Of a stretch of DNA of 39,643 bases, positions 26,217 through 33,774 are shown in pieces. The position numbers and the translations under genes are program-made. How positions within the stretch are numbered: position 1 is the stretch's first letter; every line of letters starts with the position of its first letter. The stretch lies in the NCBI GenBank assembly GCA_937974245.1, contig CALJKV010000036.1, positions 1 to 39,643 of the forward strand, given 5' to 3'. The DNA comes from an uncultured Chloroflexota bacterium (GTDB lineage: Bacteria; Chloroflexota; Anaerolineae; Aggregatilineales; Phototrophicaceae). The notes beneath the pieces are model-generated. The model saw only the letters and a program-made list of their open reading frames with translations, made no database searches and was not told where the DNA came from.

Positions 26217-27122
26217 ATGGATATTCTGGACGTAGCGGTCAATGTGTCCGCATCAACCTTGCGATTGGCGACTCCCTTGCTGTTGGTAGCTATGGCGGGC
26301 CTTCTTAGTTATCAGGTCGGACTGGTCAATATCGCGCTCGAAGGCCTCATGTTGATCGGGGCGTTTACGGCGGTTGTCATGGGGGTGGAAGCCGGGTCGG
26401 TCTGGTTGGGTGTCATCCTGGCCTGCCTAGTGTGTGCCATCGGAGGCGCGTTTTTCGCCCTGTTTGTGACCGATCTCCGCGCCGATTTGATCGTAACCGG
26501 CCTTGCGATGAACTTCCTCGCGTTGGGCGGCACTGCCTACTTGCTTCAGATTCTATTTGGCGTACAGGGTTCCTATACCCCCGCAAATTTCGAGTCGCTG
26601 CCGGTGCTGAATATTCCGGGATTGAGCGATCTTCCGATTCTGGGTAAAGTCCTGTTCCGTCATTCACCGCTGGTCTATGTCTCGTGGATTGCTATCCCGG
26701 TAACTGCGGTGTTTTTGTACCATACCATCCCAGGCATCCACATCCGAGCCGTTGGGGAAAATCCTGAAGCGGCACGCACCGTTGGAATCTCGGTACGTAA
26801 AATGCAGTATCTGGCGCTTATTCTCGCTGGGTTGTTATGTGGTCTGGCGGGCGCACACCTGGCCGTTGGTGATCTGGCGCTGTTCCGCGAGAACATGACG
26901 GATGGACGCGGTTTTATCGGGTTAGCTGCTGTGTATTTTGCGGCGGGGCGGCCACGAATGGCGGCGCTCGCCTGTCTGCTGTTTGGCTTCTTTGAAGCGC
27001 TGCAATTTCGGATGCAAACGACCAGCAATATTCCCACGCAATTCTTCCAGATGCTGCCCTACCTGATGGTGGTGGTCATGTTAGTGGCGATTTCGGTACG
27101 AAAAGAATGGAAAAAGGGGTGA
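26217..27122 (+). CDS. Nucleoside-type ABC importer, permease 2
   Basis: The 301-residue protein is the shorter NupQ/YufQ-type partner permease, with about eight to nine membrane segments. Family features are STLRLATPLLLVAMAGL, VNIALEGLMLIGAF, AVGENPEAARTVGI and GFIGLAAVYFAAG. It lies 12 bases after permease 1. Its end overlaps the upstream leader of the hydrolase gene. With permease 1, the ATPase and the BMP receptor it completes a four-component importer. Confidence 0.92.
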   Translation: MDILDVAVNVSASTLRLATPLLLVAMAGLLSYQVGLVNIALEGLMLIGAFTAVVMGVEAGSVWLGVILACLVCAIGGAFFALFVTDLRADLIVTGLAMNFLALGGTAYLLQILFGVQGSYTPANFESLPVLNIPGLSDLPILGKVLFRHSPLVYVSWIAIPVTAVFLYHTIPGIHIRAVGENPEAARTVGISVRKMQYLALILAGLLCGLAGAHLAVGDLALFRENMTDGRGFIGLAAVYFAAGRPRMAALACLLFGFFEALQFRMQTTSNIPTQFFQMLPYLMVVVMLVAISVRKEWKKG

Positions 27123-27133
27123 GGGGTAAGCGC

Positions 27134-27718
27134 ATGACTCAATTCGCGGTACTGGTGATTGATATGGTGCGGGATTTCACCGATATGGAACACGGAAAAG
27201 TCCCCAATGAACCCGCATCAAGGATGGTACACACGGTGGTCCAGTTCGTGGAGGACGCCCGCCAGTTGGGGGCACTGGTCATCTGGGTGATCGATTCGCA
27301 TCGCCCTGGCAAACCCGATTGGGAACTGGAGAATGTCCGCGATCACTGCCGCGCTGACACGATTGGGGTCGAACTCGCGCCGCCCCTGGCACCAGTAGAC
27401 GAAGATTATATCATCACCAAACGGCGTTACAGCGCCTTTGTCGGAACCGACCTCGACCTCATTTTGCGCGACAATCATATTACCACCCTGTTCCTGGCCG
27501 GCACCAAGACCAACGTCTGTATCCGTGCCACCGCGCAGGATGCGTTTTCCACCAACTACCGGGTCATCGTGCCGCGCGAGTGTGTCGCCACTGACCGCCA
27601 GCATCTTCATGAAGCCAACCTGGAAGACATTGATCGTTACCTTGGGCGTGTGGTGAGCGTTGCAGAAGCTCTTGCGATGATGAAGGCGGGCAATACGAAA
27701 GCGGAAATCCATGCTTGA
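27134..27718 (+). CDS. Isochorismatase-family cysteine hydrolase
   Basis: The 194-residue protein has the full catalytic triad: Asp10 (FAVLVIDMVRDF), Lys96 (ITKRRYSAF) and Cys129 (GTKTNVCIRATAQDAF), with a family-typical cis-peptide loop. Members hydrolyse amides and ureas, such as nicotinamide, N-carbamoylsarcosine and ureidoacrylate; true isochorismatase lacks the Cys. I chose ATG 27134 because GAGGGG precedes it and it gives the usual N-terminus. It overlaps the next gene by eight bases. In a nucleoside operon it could open or deamidate a released base or base-derived amide. The exact substrate is unknown. Confidence 0.88.
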   Translation: MTQFAVLVIDMVRDFTDMEHGKVPNEPASRMVHTVVQFVEDARQLGALVIWVIDSHRPGKPDWELENVRDHCRADTIGVELAPPLAPVDEDYIITKRRYSAFVGTDLDLILRDNHITTLFLAGTKTNVCIRATAQDAFSTNYRVIVPRECVATDRQHLHEANLEDIDRYLGRVVSVAEALAMMKAGNTKAEIHA

Positions 27719-28637
27719 TGTGCTGGCGACAGGGTATCCTAGTTTTGATTCGATTTTTCCGGTTTCACACAGCCCGAAAGTCGGTGAAACCGCATTGATT
27801 CAGGCACCGCCAGATGAAGCCAACAGCATGTTCGGCGGCTGTGGGGCGAATGTGGCCGTCGGACTCAGCCGCCTGGGGTTAAAAGCCGGGGTTGCGATGA
27901 TCCTGGGAGATGATAAGTTGGGTGCATCATATCAGGCTTATCTCAGGCAGCAAAACGTCAATCAGGCTAATGTAATCTGCACGCCGGGCGCGAAAACATC
28001 GCGTAGTTATTTGTTCCGATCACCAGATGGTGAATATCAGAACTTCTTCTATGCGGGCGCGGCGGACGAATGGCGGGGCGAACTCAGGCTAGATGCTTTG
28101 GCTGGCCTGAAATACGGGTTGATTACTGTCGGCCCTTTTTATTACAACCAGCAGTTTGTCAAACAGATGGCAGCGGCAAATATTCCGGTGGTATGGCAGA
28201 TGAAGCCGGATGTACAGGCCTATCCGGTGGATAGTGTCGCCTTGTTTCTCGAATCGAGCGAAATCATCCTGATGAACCATATCGAAGCCGAGTTTGTCCG
28301 CGCTGCTGCGGGCGTCCAGGCAGTGCGCGACTTGCTGCGGGGAAAAACACAGGTGATTCTGGTGACTCAGGGCGCGGCTGGTGTCACTGTTCACACAAAA
28401 AACACGCAAACGACGACTGTCCCTATCGTAACACAGGTCAAAGATACGACGGGTGCTGGCGATGGTTTTACGGCTGGATTCCTGGCGGGTGTGCTGAAGG
28501 GCTATGATGTCGAAATTGCCGCCCGTATGGGGCTTATCGTCGCGTCGTTCGTGCTGGAAGCCATCGGTTGTCAGACAAATCTGCCGGATTGGTACCAGAT
28601 GCAAACACGATATGAGGAACAGTTCGGATCGTTATGA
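27711..28637 (+). CDS. PfkB-family sugar/nucleoside kinase
   Basis: The 308-residue kinase has the PfkB/ribokinase pattern: FGGCGANVAVGLSRLG (residues 41-56), FFYAGAADEW for substrate, Asn189-to-Glu192 as an NxxE magnesium motif, and DTTGAGDGFTAGFLAG with catalytic base Asp251. It phosphorylates a sugar or nucleoside with ATP. It overlaps both neighbours (eight bases and four bases), showing tight coupling with the hydrolase and the phosphorylase. Ribokinase, adenosine kinase and pseudouridine kinase all belong here, and motifs alone do not choose between them. Confidence 0.9.
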   Translation: MLDVLATGYPSFDSIFPVSHSPKVGETALIQAPPDEANSMFGGCGANVAVGLSRLGLKAGVAMILGDDKLGASYQAYLRQQNVNQANVICTPGAKTSRSYLFRSPDGEYQNFFYAGAADEWRGELRLDALAGLKYGLITVGPFYYNQQFVKQMAAANIPVVWQMKPDVQAYPVDSVALFLESSEIILMNHIEAEFVRAAAGVQAVRDLLRGKTQVILVTQGAAGVTVHTKNTQTTTVPIVTQVKDTTGAGDGFTAGFLAGVLKGYDVEIAARMGLIVASFVLEAIGCQTNLPDWYQMQTRYEEQFGSL

Positions 28638-29374
28638 ACCCAACACTGTACTTGAAGTGCAAACCGGAAGATGTGGGGGATTTTGTGCTGCTCACGGGCG
28701 ACCCGGCGCGGGTGGATCGTGCGGCGGGCATGTTTGAGGCAGTTGATTTCACCATTCAAAATCGCGAGTTTTATACGACAAGCGGTCTGTATGGTGGGCT
28801 GCGTTTCTCCAGTGTGTCATCCGGCATCGGTGCGCCGTCGGCGGCGATTGCTATTGAAGAACTGGTGCAGCTGGGCGTCAAGGCGATTGTGCGAGTCGGC
28901 ACAATGATGGGCGTAGATGCGCCGATGGGATCGTATGTGATTTCTACGGGCGCGGTGCGTTTTGAAGGCACATCACGCGATTATCTCCCCCTGGAATATC
29001 CGGCCATTCCTGATTGGAAATTGGCGAACTGCCTGTATCAGCGTAGTCGGAACGCCGGCATTCACTGCCAGATGGGCTTGACGGCGACCTATGATAGTTT
29101 TTATCCCAAAATGGCGCCGGCCCTGGTCGGGCGCGGCCTGCCCGATATGGAGCAGCTCAGACAGGCACACGTCCTTTCCCTGGATATGGAGACTTCTCTA
29201 CTGTATATCGCCGGATTGCGGCTGAAGCTGCCCGTTGTTGCTATGTGTCTGGTGACAAATACGGCTGCCCCGTTCGCCATACTGGATAGTGACCAGCGGG
29301 ACAGCGGCGAAGACATCCTCATACGAACGGTACTGGATGGGCTTGTCGAGTGGAGCAAGACGTATGATGAGTAA
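28634..29374 (+). CDS. Nucleoside phosphorylase, uridine-phosphorylase-like (NP-I family)
   Basis: The 246-residue enzyme has NP-I family features: LLTGDPARVDR (phosphate loop), SSGIGAPSAAIAIEEL, IVRVGT (Arg87 to Thr90), GTSRDYLPLEYPA, and SLDMETSLLYIAG with Glu186 contacting ribose hydroxyls. The GTS-PLE-P segment matches uridine phosphorylase, but Asp184 takes the place of a Glu in the usual EMES. It should cleave a nucleoside with phosphate to base plus sugar 1-phosphate. It overlaps the PfkB gene by four bases and the aldehyde dehydrogenase start by 11. A novel base or sugar preference is possible. Confidence 0.88.
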   Translation: MNPTLYLKCKPEDVGDFVLLTGDPARVDRAAGMFEAVDFTIQNREFYTTSGLYGGLRFSSVSSGIGAPSAAIAIEELVQLGVKAIVRVGTMMGVDAPMGSYVISTGAVRFEGTSRDYLPLEYPAIPDWKLANCLYQRSRNAGIHCQMGLTATYDSFYPKMAPALVGRGLPDMEQLRQAHVLSLDMETSLLYIAGLRLKLPVVAMCLVTNTAAPFAILDSDQRDSGEDILIRTVLDGLVEWSKTYDE

Positions 29375-30824
29375 AACATTGTTGATTAATGGGGAATGGC
29401 AGTCATCCAGCAGCGGCGATACCCTGCCCGTCACCAACCCTGCGGATGGTTCGACCATCGCGCCGATGGCGGTTGCCACCCCCGAAGATGTGAACGCGGC
29501 GGTTGCTGCGGCAAAAGCGGCTTTTCCCATCTGGTCTGAGCTAAGCGGGCGTGAGCGTGCGTCCCTGATGCATGACGCGGCGCAGATTTTCCGTGGACAG
29601 TATCTTGATGAGGCTGCCCGGCTGCTCACACAGGAAAATGGTAAGCCACTGAACGATTCTTACAAGGAGTGCCGCTACACTGCGGACGTCATTGATTTTT
29701 ATGCGGATGAGAGCCGTCGGATTACAGGCACGCATTTCAGTGGCGATATGGGCGCTACGCACAGTTTCACTGTCAAGCAGCCGGTTGGTGTTGTGGCCGC
29801 CATCTTACCCTGGAATTTCCCGGTTGATTTGCTGTCCTGGAAAATTGGGCCAGGGCTGGCGGCGGGCTGTACTTTTGTCATCAAGCCATCGGAAGAAACG
29901 CCGCTTGCCAGTAATTTACTGATTCAGGCTTTCCTGGATGCAGGTGTCCCCCCCGGCACACTCAATGTTGTGACCGGGCGGGGCGATATAGGAGCGATGT
30001 TGGTGCAGCATCCTGACATTGGCAAAGTTGCGTTTACCGGGTCGGTTGCAACCGGACAATGGATTGGCGAACAGGCCGGGCGGTTGTTGAAACGGGTCAC
30101 GCTGGAACTCGGTGGTAGCGCACCATTCATCGTATGCAAAGATGCTAATCTGGAATTAGCTGTACCAGAGGCGATGCGGCGCACATTCTCGCATACCGGG
30201 CAGATTTGTATCAGCGTCAACCGGATTTTCGTGCAACGCGCTGTCTACCCGGATTTTGTCGAGCGTTTTGCCGCTCGTGCGAAGGGACTGCGGGTTGCTG
30301 TCAATGGGCTGGTTGAACCGGATGCTGACATGGGGCCGATGATTAATGCCGGGGCGATCCACAAAGTACAGGCGCATGTGGATGATGCCAGGGCCAGCGG
30401 CGCTCGGATTCTGGCGGGCGGAAGCCGGTTGACCGGTGAAGGATACAGCAGCAGTGGGCATTTCTACGCGCCAACCGTCCTGGCTGATGTCGAGACGACC
30501 ATGCGTGTGATGCAGGAAGAAACGTTCGGGCCGGTTGCGCCCATCGCCTCATTTGACACAGTTGAGGACGCTATTGCCAAAGCGAACAGTACACCCTATG
30601 GGCTGGCTGCTTATTTTTACACCCAGGACCTCGATACTGCTTTTTATGCCTCGCGGCGCTTGAATTTCGGCGGTGTGGGGATCAACGTGAATGACATCAC
30701 CGATATACGCGGGGCGTTTGGGGGCATGAAGCAGAGCGGCATCGGGCGCGAATTGGGCGAGCCGGGGTTAGATTCTTACATGGAAACGAAACACATCCGT
30801 TATCGTTACCAGACACCGAAATGA
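29364..30824 (+). CDS. NAD(P)-dependent aldehyde dehydrogenase
   Basis: The 486-residue enzyme has the complete ALDH active site: Asn151 (LPWNFP), Lys174 (VIKPSEETP), Glu248 (LELGG), and catalytic Cys282 (GQICIS), plus EETFGPVAPIASF and the GGMKQSGIGRELG end. It oxidises an aldehyde to an acid in the cytoplasm, in the branch that includes succinate-semialdehyde and lactaldehyde dehydrogenases. I chose ATG 29364 with GGAG eight bases upstream; starting at 29289 would overlap the phosphorylase gene for no gain. Inside a nucleoside operon it may oxidise a deoxysugar-derived or aldolase-derived aldehyde. Confidence 0.93.
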   Translation: MMSKTLLINGEWQSSSSGDTLPVTNPADGSTIAPMAVATPEDVNAAVAAAKAAFPIWSELSGRERASLMHDAAQIFRGQYLDEAARLLTQENGKPLNDSYKECRYTADVIDFYADESRRITGTHFSGDMGATHSFTVKQPVGVVAAILPWNFPVDLLSWKIGPGLAAGCTFVIKPSEETPLASNLLIQAFLDAGVPPGTLNVVTGRGDIGAMLVQHPDIGKVAFTGSVATGQWIGEQAGRLLKRVTLELGGSAPFIVCKDANLELAVPEAMRRTFSHTGQICISVNRIFVQRAVYPDFVERFAARAKGLRVAVNGLVEPDADMGPMINAGAIHKVQAHVDDARASGARILAGGSRLTGEGYSSSGHFYAPTVLADVETTMRVMQEETFGPVAPIASFDTVEDAIAKANSTPYGLAAYFYTQDLDTAFYASRRLNFGGVGINVNDITDIRGAFGGMKQSGIGRELGEPGLDSYMETKHIRYRYQTPK

Positions 30825-30833
30825 TGAGTAATC

Positions 30834-31640
30834 ATGACAGACTTTGATACGACCTTCACCGCCAAACCGCCGATTATCGGGATGGTGCATCTGCTTCCAT
30901 TGCCTGAAACGCCGCACTTTGGTGGCGACTTATCTGCCCTCTATGACCGGGCTGAACAAGATGCTGGGGCGCTGATACAGGCCGGGACAGACGCACTGAT
31001 TATCGAGAATTTCGGTGACGAACCGTATTTCATTGGCGAACCGACTCCCGCCCAATTCGCGGTTATGGCGCGTGCCGTCAACCAAATTCGCCAGATGACA
31101 GATATGCCTATCGGGATCAATGTGCAGTTCAACGCATGGCAGGCCGAACTCGCGCTGGCTTATGCGTGTCGGGCGCAGTTTGTCCGGGTGGAAGTCTTTG
31201 TGGATACTGTCGTTTCCGCACAAGGGACTGTGCATCCATGTTCGGCACAGATCATGCGCTACCGCCGGGCGCTGGGCGCTGCCGATGTGCAGATTTGGGC
31301 TGATATTCAAACAAAGTACACCCAGAACCTGCTGCAACAGCCCATCACGCAGTCTGCGCGAGATGCGGTGAACGCGGGTGCGGACGTGATTATAATCACC
31401 GGTGCGGCGACCGGGCAGGAAACGCCGCTGTCGGTTGTACAGGAAGTGAAGAACGTGTGCAGTATTCCGGTCCTGGTAGGAAGCGGCACGACACAAAAGA
31501 CCCTTCCGGATGTGCTAGCTCGCGCGGACGGCGCAATCGTGGGTTCCGCGTTGAAAGAAGATAGCCTGGCCTCCAACCCGGTTTCATTGAGCCGCACGCA
31601 GCTATTCATGGATACCGTTCGTTCATTGCGAGAAAATTAG
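30834..31640 (+). CDS. BtpA/SgcQ-family TIM-barrel protein
   Basis: The 268-residue protein belongs to the BtpA/SgcQ family: GMVHLLPLPETP at the N-terminus, DALIIENFGDEPYF, PIGINVQFN, FVRVEVFVDT, WADIQTKY (about residue 158), and VLVGSGTT with IVGSALKED near the end. BtpA was linked to photosystem I assembly in cyanobacteria, but most bacterial members sit in sugar operons with unknown enzymatic roles. The GSGT and GSALK motifs resemble phosphate-binding loops of TIM-barrel enzymes. It follows the aldehyde dehydrogenase by nine bases and is one base from the next gene. An aldolase, isomerase or lyase acting on a sugar phosphate is plausible. Confidence 0.85.
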   Translation: MTDFDTTFTAKPPIIGMVHLLPLPETPHFGGDLSALYDRAEQDAGALIQAGTDALIIENFGDEPYFIGEPTPAQFAVMARAVNQIRQMTDMPIGINVQFNAWQAELALAYACRAQFVRVEVFVDTVVSAQGTVHPCSAQIMRYRRALGAADVQIWADIQTKYTQNLLQQPITQSARDAVNAGADVIIITGAATGQETPLSVVQEVKNVCSIPVLVGSGTTQKTLPDVLARADGAIVGSALKEDSLASNPVSLSRTQLFMDTVRSLREN

Positions 31641-31641
31641 C

Positions 31642-32550
31642 ATGACGTTTCGGATGCTTGATGCCGTTGCCAGTGATTTCATGAAGATGTCCGCCCCAGA
31701 ACTCAAGGCGTGTATCCTGGCCGCTGAGGGGCGTACCATTGCGATTGAGGCTGTCTGCACGATCCAATCTCCAGTTGAAGGTGTGTCACATGGCGAAATT
31801 GGCGCGGCAATGGCGGCGGACATCATCATCCTGGACCAATACAACCCCTTGAATCCGGTCATACAAGGGGCCCCATCCTGGGTCACGGCAGACCCGAAGC
31901 CGCTAGCACGATACCGGGAACTGCTAGGTCGGCCTATTGGCGTGAATATGATCGTTGCGAATGCCGAACAGGGAGCTACTCTGGGCGGGCGGCTCATCAC
32001 TGAGGCGCATATTGCAAAGATCATCCAACAAGGTGTGCAGATAATCAATATCTATGTTCGCCCCAAGATGGGCGGTACGTCTGATCAGATGGTGGCGGCA
32101 GTGGAAATGATTCGTTCGTTAAGTGATAATGGCGTTTTGTTGGTTGGCGTACCTTCATTCTCGAAACCAGCCCCACGCACGGAAGAGCACCTTACGGACT
32201 ACAGTAATGAGATTATGGCGCTGCTAAATGCCGGTTGTCATGGTATTGGTTTGCCAATGCCTGGCTCCAAGCAAGGATGGGAACCCCCGCAGGCGCGGCA
32301 ACTGATAGATACTATTCATGCTGAGGGTGGACTGGCCTGGCTATTTATCACGGGTTCGGTGGAAGGTGCGCCCAAAACCGTAATGATGAATCTGGCACTT
32401 ATGGCTAAACAGCTCGGTGCTGACGCCTATCGGCTTGATGAAGCTGGTTTATCCGGGATGCCACCACCAGAGAATATTCTGACATTCTCACTGAGCATCC
32501 GGGGGGTACGCCATACCTACCGTAGAATGGCGGCTTCGATTATGCGTTAA
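31642..32550 (+). CDS. Conserved-looking protein of unknown function, possible TIM barrel
   Basis: I do not recognise a named family for this 302-residue protein. Repeated strand-loop motifs suggest a TIM barrel: IAIEAVCTIQSPVEG, AADIIILDQYNPLN, PIGVNMIVANAEQG, IINIYVRPKMGG, VLLVGVPSF, CHGIGLPMPG and AWLFITGSVEGAP. It begins one base after the BtpA stop. It is not obviously secreted and lacks membrane segments. The C-terminus ends RRMAASIMR just before IS5 debris, but the length looks complete. The tight pairing with the BtpA homologue suggests a shared reaction or complex in the nucleoside operon. RVEV/RPKM-like motifs could bind phosphate; this is only inference. Confidence 0.7.
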   Translation: MTFRMLDAVASDFMKMSAPELKACILAAEGRTIAIEAVCTIQSPVEGVSHGEIGAAMAADIIILDQYNPLNPVIQGAPSWVTADPKPLARYRELLGRPIGVNMIVANAEQGATLGGRLITEAHIAKIIQQGVQIINIYVRPKMGGTSDQMVAAVEMIRSLSDNGVLLVGVPSFSKPAPRTEEHLTDYSNEIMALLNAGCHGIGLPMPGSKQGWEPPQARQLIDTIHAEGGLAWLFITGSVEGAPKTVMMNLALMAKQLGADAYRLDEAGLSGMPPPENILTFSLSIRGVRHTYRRMAASIMR

Positions 32551-32552
32551 GG

Positions 32553-32672
32553 GCTATGATGTACCTGAAAAACTGGAGCTAGACCAGAGACCTGAAAAAA
32601 GGTGTAACTCGTTGAGATTGATGTTGCCAAACAGGTCAACCTCACGGGTACACTATGACGATACATCATAGC
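32553..32672. repeat. Perfect 11-bp inverted repeat at the left of the IS5 debris
   Basis: GCTATGATGTA (32553-32563... reading one base shorter on its left edge) recurs as its exact complement TACATCATAGC (32662-32672). The 98-base interval includes two CCTGAAAAA direct repeats. The arms might be remains of insertion-sequence ends or a transcript stem after the operon. No matching right end was found beyond 33520. Confidence 0.35.
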
Positions 32673-33520
32673 GAAAAACCGAAAAATATCGATTACTTTC
32701 AGGTGTCCAAACTCTTGTGGAAGAAAATCCGCAAGCTCTTTCCCAAGTCCCCCAAACAGCGGAAAGCGGTGCATAAAGACTGGTTTGGCATTTGCCAGCA
32801 GCGTCTTGTATGAACGCTTCCAGACCTGGCAGGAGCAGGGTATCTTTGCCAGGAGCATGACGTTGATGGTCAAGTTTTACGACAAACAGCACAGGATAAA
32901 AATGGCAATGGCAGGCCATCGTCAGCAAGGCGTGCCCGGCGCCCGTTGGGCGGCAGTGAAACCGGCAGAAACCCGACAGATCGTGGGGAACAAGGGGCGA
33001 ATTTGCACCTGTTGGTCGATCAGGGCGGGCACCCTTGGCGCTGGTGATGACACCGGCCAATGAACAAGACCGCGCTCTGGCGGGCAGTTAGCCCAGGCCG
33101 TCCAGGAGGCTACTGCGAGACGGTTGAGCTGGCGTTTTCCGATCAAGGCTACACCGGCGATACAGCGGCGCAGGCGGCTCAAGAACAAGCGATGTAGTTG
33201 GAGGTTGTGAAACTGGCCGAAGCCAAGAATGGCTTTGTGCTGCTGTCCCGCCGTTGGGTGGTTGAACGTAGTTTTGGTTGGATGGCGCGGTTTCGCCGCC
33301 TGGCCCGCGACTACGAGCGCTTACCCGACACCCTAAAGGGTCTGCATTTCCTGGCGTTTGCTATCTGTCCAGTGCATGGCTTTCTGTCTCTAAAGTGCAT
33401 AACACGCTCTAAGCCAGAGGTCGTCGCACTGTTCAACGCGGTACTTGGTCTCAACCGGCACCTCGAGCCAGACGCTGATCCACAGGATCGCCTGTATCAT
33501 TTCGCTCAGTTCGCCTTATA
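32654..33520 (+). mobile_element. IS5-family transposase, decayed
   Basis: Pieces in different frames, broken by stops and shifts, spell a single IS5-type transposase: LWKKIRKLFPKSPKQRKAV and VYERFQTWQEQGIFAR-like text, then TGRNPTDRGEQGANLHLLVD with HPWRW, then FSDQGYTGDTAA, and finally VVERSFGWMARFRRLARDYE with the last catalytic Glu. The C-terminal piece (33198-33521) is the longest open part. At least three interruptions make the transposase inactive. It separates the nucleoside operon from the peptide importer. Confidence 0.75.
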
Positions 33521-33693
33521 AACTGGCACCAACGATTAGTAATCCTGCTTGCTGCTTACATAGCACCTGTACTGGAATGTCTTGACAGTGATGTTCTGGG
33601 AATAGCTCTGGCGGATTTACCGACCGCTACCGCAGTATCCTCTGTATTCCAACATCTCCTACAGTCAGAGGGTTGAGCAACGCAAGGAATTTG

Positions 33694-33721
33694 TTGCAAT
33701 TATTCGCTGATGTGCTCTAAT
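33694..33721 (+). promoter_or_regulatory. Weak candidate promoter of the peptide importer
   Basis: TTGCAA (33694-33699) and TCTAAT (33716-33721) are separated by 16 bases and lie about 55 bases before the binding-protein ATG. Matches are partial (4 of 6 and 5 of 6 to consensus), so this is only a candidate. Confidence 0.3.
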
Positions 33722-33774
33722 AGTCCGCACTCAATGCAATTAAGGCTTTTTGAGTATTAGAGGAGTGTTTCGGC

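Noticed and set aside
29289..29363. Upstream extension of the aldehyde dehydrogenase
   Set aside because: It would overlap the phosphorylase gene for 75 further bases, and the extension has no ALDH similarity; ATG 29364 has a ribosome-binding site.
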